NCBI GenBank assembly: GCA_045535305.1
Contig: JAZSLJ010000028.1
Coordinates: 1-16,308, forward strand
Source of the DNA: UBA1081 sp045535305
GTDB lineage: Bacteria; Bacillota; Clostridia; Oscillospirales; Acutalibacteraceae
DNA: 16,308 nt
Direction: 5' to 3'
Shown: positions 1 to 6,902 of the stretch, piece after piece
How the letters are laid out: every line of letters begins with the position of its first letter
How positions within the stretch are numbered: position 1 is the stretch's first letter
Notes under the pieces: model-generated
Database searches by the model: none
Seen by the model: the letters and a program-made list of their open reading frames with translations, nothing else
Told to the model about the DNA's origin: nothing
Program-made: the position numbers and the translations under genes

Positions 1-104
1 ACATTATAATCCGTTTTTTCGAAAAATCAATAGTTTCTGCAAATTATTTTTTCGGAAATGTCGTCATTACTGCTGATTTTATTATTACAATTACCACAAA
101 AATA

Positions 105-133
105 TTGCGGACAAAAAGGTTTTGTGGTTTAAT
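105..133 (+). promoter_or_regulatory. possible sigma-A-type promoter of the partner-switch/transporter operon
   Basis: A TTGCGG box (105-110) and a TTTAAT box (128-133) are separated by exactly 17 bases, about 90 bases before the first start codon. The -10 box matches the consensus in five of six positions but the -35 box matches poorly. The stretch 1-226 contains no other convincing gene. It is AT-rich and I see no riboswitch-like fold. Low confidence; other promoters upstream of the window edge are possible. Confidence 0.3.
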
Positions 134-226
134 GAAATAAAATCATTTGTAATACTGAAATACCTCAGGTTAACACGATGGCGACGTAAAAAAACAAATG
201 AAAATTTATTTTGGGGGAACAAGAAA

Positions 227-520
227 ATGACTATCGAAAAGACTACCAACGGAAACGAACTGACAGTAACCCTTACCGGAAGACTTGATACTGCCACCGC
301 GCCCCAGCTTGAAGCGGAGCTGAAAGACCTTTCCAGCGTGGAAAAGCTTGTTCTTGACTTTGCTGCGCTTGAATACCTTTCTTCCGCAGGACTTCGTGTT
401 CTTCTCGCAGCTCAGAAAGTGATGAACAAACAGGGCAAGATGATTATCAGAAACGTAAATGAGACCATTGCCGAAATATTTGAGGTAACCGGATTTGTTG
501 ATATTCTGACTATTGAATAA
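227..520 (+). CDS. STAS-domain anti-sigma factor antagonist (SpoIIAA/RsbV-like), 97 aa
   Basis: A single STAS domain fills the protein. In known partner-switch modules the unphosphorylated STAS protein binds an RsbW-like kinase and frees the kinase's target; the kinase inactivates it by phosphorylating a serine and a PP2C phosphatase reverses this. The conserved site is visible as EYLSSAGLRVLL (residues 49-60), with Ser52/Ser53 at the usual position after the DFAALEY strand. The length is normal for the family. The frame is open from further upstream, but the ATG at 227 is chosen because GGGGGAA lies about 9 bases before it and the STAS fold begins there. Its partners follow directly: the phosphatase 12 bases downstream, then the kinase. 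No sigma factor gene is near, so its final target is not evident. Confidence 0.92.
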   Translation: MTIEKTTNGNELTVTLTGRLDTATAPQLEAELKDLSSVEKLVLDFAALEYLSSAGLRVLLAAQKVMNKQGKMIIRNVNETIAEIFEVTGFVDILTIE

Positions 521-532
521 GAGGATTATTTT

Positions 533-2377
533 ATGAAAACGAAAAAGCAAAGAATAGCGGGCTCGTTCCAAAAATGGCTGCTTTTGCTGGTTATCGTTGC
601 ATTTTTGACCACAACTGCGTTTTTGTGGATATCCCAGACTAAGCTTGCCGAAAACAATGCAATCAACATTCTTTCTTTGAATATTTCAGATGTTAACGAG
701 GATATCAACGATGCTTCGGACGAGAATTTGCTTTCGCTTGCATATGCTATCGCAGAAGAACTGAACAAGACAGAAACGATCACAAACGAGCTTTTATATG
801 CGGAAGCTGAAAAATACGACGTGACCGAGGTCAACTATATTGATCCTAACGGAATCATCAGAGCCACAACGTATTCGGACTTTATGGATTATGATATGGC
901 AAGCGGCGAACAATCCGCGGCGTTTTTGGTGTTGCTCGATGAACAAACCGAACTCACCCAAAGATACGGCCCTGTTTCATACGATGCTTCTATTCTGCGT
1001 AAATACGGTGGCGTGCGGCTTGAAAACGGCGGTTTTGTTCAGATAGGCTACGATTCCGAACGCTTTCAAAAGGATATAAGCAAAAACGTAGTTGGTGCGA
1101 CCCGCAACCGCCACGTTGGTGAAGGCGGATGCCTTATAATCGTTGATGAAGAATGGAAAATCGTATCCGACCGAAACGGTAACGAAGGAAAAAATCTGGA
1201 CGTAACGGGTATATGGATAGACAAGGCTTCGATGGAGCCTAACGCGGCGTTCACCGCAAACGTTTACGGAGAAAAATGCTACTGTATGTATAGTGAAACG
1301 GAAGGCTATCTTATTGTTGCGGTTATGCCGGTGAGCGAAGCGGCACTTTCAAGAAACCTTTCCGTCGGAATCACTACCGGAATGGAAATCGTTGTTTTTG
1401 CGGCGCTTTTCATTATGATTTTCTTCCTTGTAAATAAGCTTGTTGTAAAAAATATTCACAGAATCAACGAATCTCTTTCCGAAATCACAGAAGGAAATCT
1501 TGAAACGGTCGTAAATGTTCGCTCTCATGAAGAGTTCGACGCGCTTTCAAACGATATTAACTCAACGGTGGATACTTTGAAAAAATACATAGCGGATGCC
1601 GCGGCACGAATCGACGCAGAGCTTGCCTTCGCAAAGGCGATTCAGCATTCTTCGCTTCCGTCGGTATTCCCGCCTTATCCGAATCGCCGCGATTTTGATA
1701 TTCATGCGACTATGCACACGGCAAAAGAGGTTGGCGGCGATTTTTATGATTTTTATTTTTTGGATGAGGAAAACCTTGCCTTTCTGATTGCCGACGTTTC
1801 GGGAAAAGGAATTCCCGCCGCTATGTTTATGATGACCTCTAAAACCGTTATCAAAAGCTATGCGGAATCGGGCATGAGCGTTGAAGAAGTCTTTACCCAT
1901 GCCAACGAGAAGCTTTGCGAGGGAAACGATGCCGGAATGTTCGTTACCGCCTGGATGGGAATTCTTAATACCACTACCGGAAAAGTGACGTTTGCTAATG
2001 CAGGACACAATCCTCCGCTTGTTAAACATGCAGACGGCAGTTTTGAGTATCTTAAAACCCGACCTGGTTTTGTGCTTGCCGGAATGGAAGGTATCCGTTA
2101 CAGAAAGAATGAAATTCAGCTTGAACCGGGTGACGCAATCTATCTTTATACGGACGGTGTGACCGAAGCTACGGATTTGAACAACGAATTGTATGGGGAA
2201 GAGCGTCTGCTTGATATTCTGAAGAAAAATGCCGACGCCGATTCCAGAAAGCTTTGCGAAGCGGTAAAATCCGATGTGGACGCATTCGTTGGCAAAGCAC
2301 CGCAGTTTGACGATATTACAATGCTGTCCCTGATATATAACGGTGTGCAGAAAAAAGAAGAGGAGGAAAACCGATGA
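533..2377 (+). CDS. membrane PP2C-family serine phosphatase (SpoIIE/RsbU type) with extracytoplasmic sensor and HAMP, 614 aa
   Basis: Predicted to dephosphorylate the STAS antagonist encoded just upstream in response to an outside signal. Layout: first membrane segment about residues 14-33; extracytoplasmic sensor about 36-270, Cache-like by its strand pattern (for example NYIDPNGIIRAT near 101); second membrane segment about 281-300; HAMP about 300-352; a helical linker with the AKAIQHSSLP pattern (367-376) seen in RsbU/SpoIIE-type phosphatases; PP2C domain about 388-603. Metal-binding motifs are intact: GGDFYD (Asp403), DVSGKG (Asp421), YTDGVTEA (Asp541) and FDDITML (Asp593/594), so it should be active. 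Its last four bases overlap the kinase start (ATGA), which suggests translational coupling. The ligand is unknown; because amino-acid-type transporters lie in the same operon, an amino acid or organic acid is a reasonable guess. Confidence 0.92.
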   Translation: MKTKKQRIAGSFQKWLLLLVIVAFLTTTAFLWISQTKLAENNAINILSLNISDVNEDINDASDENLLSLAYAIAEELNKTETITNELLYAEAEKYDVTEVNYIDPNGIIRATTYSDFMDYDMASGEQSAAFLVLLDEQTELTQRYGPVSYDASILRKYGGVRLENGGFVQIGYDSERFQKDISKNVVGATRNRHVGEGGCLIIVDEEWKIVSDRNGNEGKNLDVTGIWIDKASMEPNAAFTANVYGEKCYCMYSETEGYLIVAVMPVSEAALSRNLSVGITTGMEIVVFAALFIMIFFLVNKLVVKNIHRINESLSEITEGNLETVVNVRSHEEFDALSNDINSTVDTLKKYIADAAARIDAELAFAKAIQHSSLPSVFPPYPNRRDFDIHATMHTAKEVGGDFYDFYFLDEENLAFLIADVSGKGIPAAMFMMTSKTVIKSYAESGMSVEEVFTHANEKLCEGNDAGMFVTAWMGILNTTTGKVTFANAGHNPPLVKHADGSFEYLKTRPGFVLAGMEGIRYRKNEIQLEPGDAIYLYTDGVTEATDLNNELYGEERLLDILKKNADADSRKLCEAVKSDVDAFVGKAPQFDDITMLSLIYNGVQKKEEEENR

Positions 2378-2781
2378 AAGAGCTGACCGTTGCCGCAACC
2401 ATTGATAACATTGAAACGGTTACGGACTTTGTGAACGAAGAGCTTGAAGCGCTCGACTGCCCGATGAAAACGCAGATGCAGATCGACATCGCAATTGACG
2501 AGCTTTTTTCAAACATTGCGAACTATGCTTATGCTCCCGAGGTGGGCGAAGCGACCGTACGCGTTGAACCTAAGGATGATGCTCTTGCAGTCATTGTAAC
2601 GTTTATTGATAAAGGTATGCCGTATAATCCTCTTGAAAACGAAGATCCGGATACAACTCTTTCCATAGACAAAAGAGAAGTAGGCGGTCTTGGCGTTTAT
2701 ATGGTCAAAAAAAGCATGGACGATATAAAATATGAATACAAAGACGGACAAAATATCCTTTCCATCGTCAAGAGGTTATAA
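2374..2781 (+). CDS. RsbW/SpoIIAB-like HATPase serine-protein kinase, 135 aa
   Basis: A stand-alone GHKL-type ATPase domain of the anti-sigma kinase class. The N-box is intact (IAIDELFSNIANYAY, residues 39-53, with Glu43 and Asn47), as are the G1 region (FIDKGMPYNP, 77-86) and the glycine-rich G2 region (VGGLGVYMVKK, 103-113), so ATP binding and kinase activity are expected. The family phosphorylates the STAS antagonist and holds a client when the antagonist is phosphorylated. The start overlaps the phosphatase stop by four bases and GAGGAGG lies just before it. The usual client, a sigma factor, is missing here. The next genes instead carry two degenerate domains of the same fold, fused to transporter subunits, which are candidate interaction partners. 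Confidence 0.9.
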   Translation: MKELTVAATIDNIETVTDFVNEELEALDCPMKTQMQIDIAIDELFSNIANYAYAPEVGEATVRVEPKDDALAVIVTFIDKGMPYNPLENEDPDTTLSIDKREVGGLGVYMVKKSMDDIKYEYKDGQNILSIVKRL

Positions 2782-2786
2782 TAGAT

Positions 2787-3524
2787 ATGAAATGTATTAA
2801 GAGAATAATAATTGTTATAATCGCAGTCATTATAGCCGCCGTTATTCTTCTTTTCAGATTAGCTGCACTGATACCTCATACAGAACCGGAAAAAGATTTG
2901 TATGCCAAAGCGATGGTTGATGCAAAAGAGGCCGAAGCGGATGAAATTGAAACTCTCGTAACTCTCACTCCGGAAAGCGACATGGTGACATGGAACGAAA
3001 ACAAAACAAAGGTCTTGCTGCTTTCGTGGCACGAAGATCCCGAAAGTTTCATTGCGGGTGAATCATTTACCTGCACCAACGGTGATATATGGGCGTTTAC
3101 CGATAAGGAAATCCTTTTCTGGTATGATGAAAACGCAAAAGGCGTTTCCGATTGGGAACTTCGCCTTAAACAGCTTATAGGGCTGCCTGAAATTACGGAA
3201 TATACCCATGTTTCCGCTTTTTGGGTGGATATTGATGAAGTTATCCGTCCTGCCTATCAGCTTGATGTTACAGAGCAGATGTCGGCGGATTTGCTTGACG
3301 GATCGGCGCTTGGTGCCCATAAGCCCTGGTTTGATGAAAATGCCGAGTATTCCTATTCCGAAGAAACACCCTATCCATGGACACGGCTTGGTTATACATA
3401 TGATTGGGCGGATAACGGAAAAGAATACGGACTTTCGGAATTTTTGATATTGGCCGATTCAGTGATTGAAGTGGAATGGACAAAATCCACCGATGAATTT
3501 GTTGATTGGTTGGAGGCAAATTAA
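2787..3524 (+). CDS. membrane-anchored extracytoplasmic protein of unknown function, 245 aa
   Basis: I cannot name a family with confidence. One strongly hydrophobic segment near the N-terminus (about residues 5-30, rich in Ile/Val) follows two basic residues and is not followed by a lipobox, so it reads as a signal anchor with the rest of the protein outside the membrane. The outer part is acidic and rich in Trp and Tyr. A PYPWTRLGYTYDWAD stretch (about residues 197-211) and a GLPEITEY stretch (about 132-139) look like conserved landmarks; I have a vague impression of similar small exported proteins in other bacteria. It starts 5 bases after the kinase stop and its stop codon directly abuts the next start, so it belongs to the operon. 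An accessory role to the sensor phosphatase or the binding protein is possible but unproven. Confidence 0.8.
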   Translation: MKCIKRIIIVIIAVIIAAVILLFRLAALIPHTEPEKDLYAKAMVDAKEAEADEIETLVTLTPESDMVTWNENKTKVLLLSWHEDPESFIAGESFTCTNGDIWAFTDKEILFWYDENAKGVSDWELRLKQLIGLPEITEYTHVSAFWVDIDEVIRPAYQLDVTEQMSADLLDGSALGAHKPWFDENAEYSYSEETPYPWTRLGYTYDWADNGKEYGLSEFLILADSVIEVEWTKSTDEFVDWLEAN

Positions 3525-5789
3525 ATGCAAAATTTTAAAATGACAAAAAAGATATTATGCCTTGTTTTTGCGGTGCTGATGCTGGTTGCTTGTATGACCG
3601 GATGTGCAGACAGTAAAGCTGAGAATTCGTCATATGGCGGCGACAAGCTGACTTATGAAGATTATCAGGATGCCAAGGTGGGCGTGGCCACGGGCACATA
3701 TTCGGCAGCAATTATGCCCGAATATTTCCCCAATGCCAAAATATCCGAATACAACACCATTCCTGATATGGTATTGGCACTCAGCCAGGGAAAAATTGAT
3801 ATATGTTCTACCGACGCATCTTATTATACGTGTATGCTTTGGGAAGGCATGAATATCAGTCGGCTTGAGGATCCTATCGAGTCTGCTGATTACGGAGTGG
3901 TATTTAAAAAAGGAGCCAATGCACAGCTGCGTGGACAAATGAACGACTTCATTGCCAAAATAGCAGAAAACGGCGAATATGAGCGGCTTCATGACAAATG
4001 GTTCGGCAATACCGAACCCACGGAATATCTTGATCCAGACACTCTTACCGGAGAAAACGGAACACTGAAGGTCGTTACCAGTGCGGAAGTCAAGCCGTTT
4101 GCTTATCTGAAAAATGAACAGCTTGTGGGTTATGACATAGATTTTATGACTATGTTTGCTCAGGAATATGGCTATCGGCTTGATTTTACTACGGTAAGTT
4201 TTCAGGCTATTTTGCTGGGCGTTTCCCAAGGCAACTACGATATAGGATGTTCCGGCTTTACCATTACTGCAGAACGAGCCGAAAGCGTTGATTTTTCTGA
4301 TCCTTATCACAAGGAAGATGTTATATTCCTGATTCAGGGAGATGAAGGGAATGACCTTTCCCGTTTCGAAAATGCCTCTCTCGGCGTTGTAACCGGTTCG
4401 CTTTACGGCGGTTATTCCCGGGAGCAGTTCCCGAACGCTGTCATAAGCGAATTCAACACCTTTGCCGATGTGCTCGGCGCACTCAATCTTGGAAAAATCG
4501 ACGGAGCCATGCTCGATAAGCCCAATTTCAATTCGGTCAAGCGCACCAACCCCGAACTTTCCTGTGTGACTGTTCCGGCATACTCGGTTGAAATCGGGTT
4601 CGGTTTCCAGAAGAACGAAGACGGCTACGCCCTTCAGGCACAAATGAACGAGTTCCTTGCAAAGCTTCGTGCCGAGGGCAAGATCGACGAGATGATTGAA
4701 AAATGGTACGGCGAAACGGAGCCGAATGTATCTGTTCCGCTTGATGAACTTGCCGACAACAAAGGCGAAAAGTTAAAGGTTTCCATTGATACAACAAGAA
4801 AGCCTTTCGTTTATATGTATAACAACGAGCCGGTGGGATTTGAAATTGAGGTGCTGTATCTGTTCTGTGAAACCTATGATTACAGCATTGAAATCGAAGA
4901 TGTTTCCTTTGCATCCGGTCTTGCGGGACTTGCAAGCGAAAGATATGACCTTGTCTGCGGCGGTCTTTATATGACGCCGGAACGCAAAGAAAGTGTTAAC
5001 TTTTCCGAACCCTATATGGTGGCCGACGTTGTTATGGCAACTGTTAAAAAGAGCGGATTTGAAGATTTCTTTGCTTCTCTCGGAGAGAGTTTTGAAAAGA
5101 CCTTCGTTCGCGAAGGACGCTGGAAGCTCATCCTCGAAGGCATCGGTACCACGTTGCTGATAAGCTTCTTTGCCGTAATCGGCGGAACCGTTCTCGGTTT
5201 TCTTCTTTATCTTGCCGCAAGGTCGAGATATAAGGCGCTTTCGGTTATCGCAAAAATCTTTGCAAAGGTCTATTCCAAAATTATTGCTGGAACGCCCACG
5301 CTTGTCGTATTGATGCTTCTGTTCTACGTTGTATTTGGAAAATCGGACATCAGCGGTATCGTTGTTGCCATTATAGGCTTTGTTCTGACCTTCGGTTCCT
5401 TCGTTTACGGACAGCTTGAACTTACAGTGGAAGGTGTTGACAAAGGACAGACCGAAGCTGCTTATGCCCTCGGATACAGCAGAAACCAAACCTTCTTCCG
5501 CATTATTCTTCCGCAGGCAATGAAGATGTTCGTTCCAGTATATTCCTCCGAAATAATCGGACTTATCAAAGCAACCTCGGTTGTGGGATATATTGCGGTT
5601 AACGACCTTACCAAAATGGGCGATATCATCAGAAGCAATACATACGAAGCTTTCTTCCCGCTGATTGCGGTTGCGGTGATCTATTTTATGGTCACATGGG
5701 GAATAGCGGAGCTTCTTGGAATTCTTAAACATAAGACTGAACCCAAGAGAAGAAAAGATAAGAACATTCTGAAAGGGGTAGTAAGATGA
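3525..5789 (+). CDS. polar amino-acid ABC transporter fusion: lipoprotein with repeated binding-protein lobes plus permease, 754 aa
   Basis: One polypeptide supplies both binding protein and channel of a His/Glu/Gln-type (HAAT) ABC importer. A lipoprotein signal peptide ends in LVAC (Cys23) or MTGC (Cys27). Family-3 solute-binding sequence follows (about residues 48-510), then a short helix and a permease domain (about 533-735) with several membrane segments and the coupling motif EAAYALGYSRNQTFFRIILPQA (EAA at 644-646). The binding part is arranged unusually: second half (48-165), first half (180-272), second half (283-398), first half (415-508). That is a repeat of about 235 residues, in permuted order. 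GGAGG lies 8 bases before the ATG, inside the end of the previous gene; an in-frame Met6 is an alternative start. The four-base overlap with the ATPase gene supports one complex. The substrate is not readable from sequence. Confidence 0.9.
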   Translation: MQNFKMTKKILCLVFAVLMLVACMTGCADSKAENSSYGGDKLTYEDYQDAKVGVATGTYSAAIMPEYFPNAKISEYNTIPDMVLALSQGKIDICSTDASYYTCMLWEGMNISRLEDPIESADYGVVFKKGANAQLRGQMNDFIAKIAENGEYERLHDKWFGNTEPTEYLDPDTLTGENGTLKVVTSAEVKPFAYLKNEQLVGYDIDFMTMFAQEYGYRLDFTTVSFQAILLGVSQGNYDIGCSGFTITAERAESVDFSDPYHKEDVIFLIQGDEGNDLSRFENASLGVVTGSLYGGYSREQFPNAVISEFNTFADVLGALNLGKIDGAMLDKPNFNSVKRTNPELSCVTVPAYSVEIGFGFQKNEDGYALQAQMNEFLAKLRAEGKIDEMIEKWYGETEPNVSVPLDELADNKGEKLKVSIDTTRKPFVYMYNNEPVGFEIEVLYLFCETYDYSIEIEDVSFASGLAGLASERYDLVCGGLYMTPERKESVNFSEPYMVADVVMATVKKSGFEDFFASLGESFEKTFVREGRWKLILEGIGTTLLISFFAVIGGTVLGFLLYLAARSRYKALSVIAKIFAKVYSKIIAGTPTLVVLMLLFYVVFGKSDISGIVVAIIGFVLTFGSFVYGQLELTVEGVDKGQTEAAYALGYSRNQTFFRIILPQAMKMFVPVYSSEIIGLIKATSVVGYIAVNDLTKMGDIIRSNTYEAFFPLIAVAVIYFMVTWGIAELLGILKHKTEPKRRKDKNILKGVVR

Positions 5790-6877
5790 TTCGCATAAGC
5801 CATTTAAGAAAAGAATATCCTAACGTAACTCCGCTCAAGGATGTTAACGTAACAATCAATAAAGGTGACGTTATTTCTATTATAGGCCCTTCCGGTACGG
5901 GTAAATCCACGCTTATACGCTGCATCAATATGCTTGAAACACCGACTTCGGGTGAAATTTGGGTGGATGACCAGTGTATCACGGATAAAAAGTGTAATAT
6001 TAATAAGATAAGACAGAAAATGGGAATGGTGTTTCAATCTTTCAATCTTTTTAATCACATGAACATCATCGAAAACCTTATGGCTGCGCCGATGGATCTT
6101 TTGAAAAAACCGAAGCAGCAGGCTTATGACGACGGAATGAAACTTCTTCGTACTGTCGGTCTTGCCGATAAAGCCTTTAACTATCCGGATGAACTTTCCG
6201 GAGGGCAGAAGCAGCGTGTGGCCATTGCAAGAACTTTGGCGATGGAACCGGAAATTATTCTGCTTGATGAACCGACCTCGGCTCTTGACCCGACAATGGT
6301 CGGAGAAGTACAGGCGGTAATCCGCGACCTTGCAAGGCAGGGACTTACAATGATGATAGTCACTCACGAAATGCGCTTTGCCCGAGAGGTTGCCAACCGC
6401 GTGTTCTATATGGACGAGGGCGGCGTTTATGAAGACGGCACTCCCGAACAGATTTTTGATAACCCTCAAAAAGAAAAAACCATACGCTTTATCAAGCATA
6501 TAAAGGTCTTTGAAAGTCTTATCACTTCAAAAGATTTCGACTTCATCGGTTTCAACACAGGTCTTGAAGAGTTTGGAAGAAGAAATCAAATTTCGCAGAA
6601 ATCCATTTATCGTGCGCAGGCATTTTTTGAAGAACTTTGCGTACAGATAATTCTTCCGGAGCTGCCGCGTGATTTTAAACTGAACATAACCCTTGAATAT
6701 TCACAGGATGATGAAACTGTAATGATGCAGATTAAATACAGCGGAAAAAGTTTTGACCCGAAGGATTCCGACAATATACTCTCGCTCAAACTTGCCGAAA
6801 ATGCGGCGCAAAGCATTGAGTACAGTGAAATTGATGAGGAAGAATTCACCAACCTTGTTGTTGCAAAAATCAAGTAA
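5786..6877 (+). CDS. amino-acid ABC transporter ATPase with extra C-terminal HATPase-like domain, 363 aa
   Basis: The N-terminal part (about residues 1-240) is a normal GlnQ/HisP-type ATPase that would energise the permease fusion upstream: Walker A GPSGTGKST (34-42), Q-loop VFQSFNLF (82-89), signature LSGGQKQR (137-144), Walker B IILLDEPTSALDP (157-169) and switch His in VTHEM (192-196). Family members are usually about 240-250 residues. Here about 120 more residues follow (245-363). They read as a degenerate RsbW-like domain: RAQAFFEELCVQII (276-289) sits where an N-box would be, IKYSGKSFDP (316-325) parallels FIDKGMPYNP of the operon's kinase, and the end (NLVVAKIK) matches a final strand. 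The N-box Asn and the glycine-rich G2 loop are absent, so ATP binding by this tail is unlikely. It probably serves as a docking or regulatory domain. Confidence 0.9.
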   Translation: MIRISHLRKEYPNVTPLKDVNVTINKGDVISIIGPSGTGKSTLIRCINMLETPTSGEIWVDDQCITDKKCNINKIRQKMGMVFQSFNLFNHMNIIENLMAAPMDLLKKPKQQAYDDGMKLLRTVGLADKAFNYPDELSGGQKQRVAIARTLAMEPEIILLDEPTSALDPTMVGEVQAVIRDLARQGLTMMIVTHEMRFAREVANRVFYMDEGGVYEDGTPEQIFDNPQKEKTIRFIKHIKVFESLITSKDFDFIGFNTGLEEFGRRNQISQKSIYRAQAFFEELCVQIILPELPRDFKLNITLEYSQDDETVMMQIKYSGKSFDPKDSDNILSLKLAENAAQSIEYSEIDEEEFTNLVVAKIK

Positions 6878-6902
6878 GGCATAGAAAAGGAAAGAAAATC
6901 TT

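Noticed and set aside
122..226. N-terminal extension of the STAS gene from a TTG at 122
   Set aside because: The extension is basic and unlike STAS proteins; the ATG at 227 has a purine-rich ribosome site and gives the usual domain length.
1562..2398. - strand open frame of 278 codons opposite the PP2C domain
   Set aside because: The PP2C catalytic motifs lie on the + strand; the antisense frame shows no family features.
3630..4643. Long - strand open frame (337 codons) opposite the binding-protein fusion
   Set aside because: The + strand frame has a clear lipoprotein signal, family-3 binding-protein motifs and operon spacing; the antisense product has no recognisable domain and no ribosome site.
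4773..5732. Long - strand open frame (319 codons) opposite the permease part
   Set aside because: Antisense to a clear permease with the EAA motif; composition is that of a mirror frame (rich in Asn, His, Lys, Phe) with no domain.
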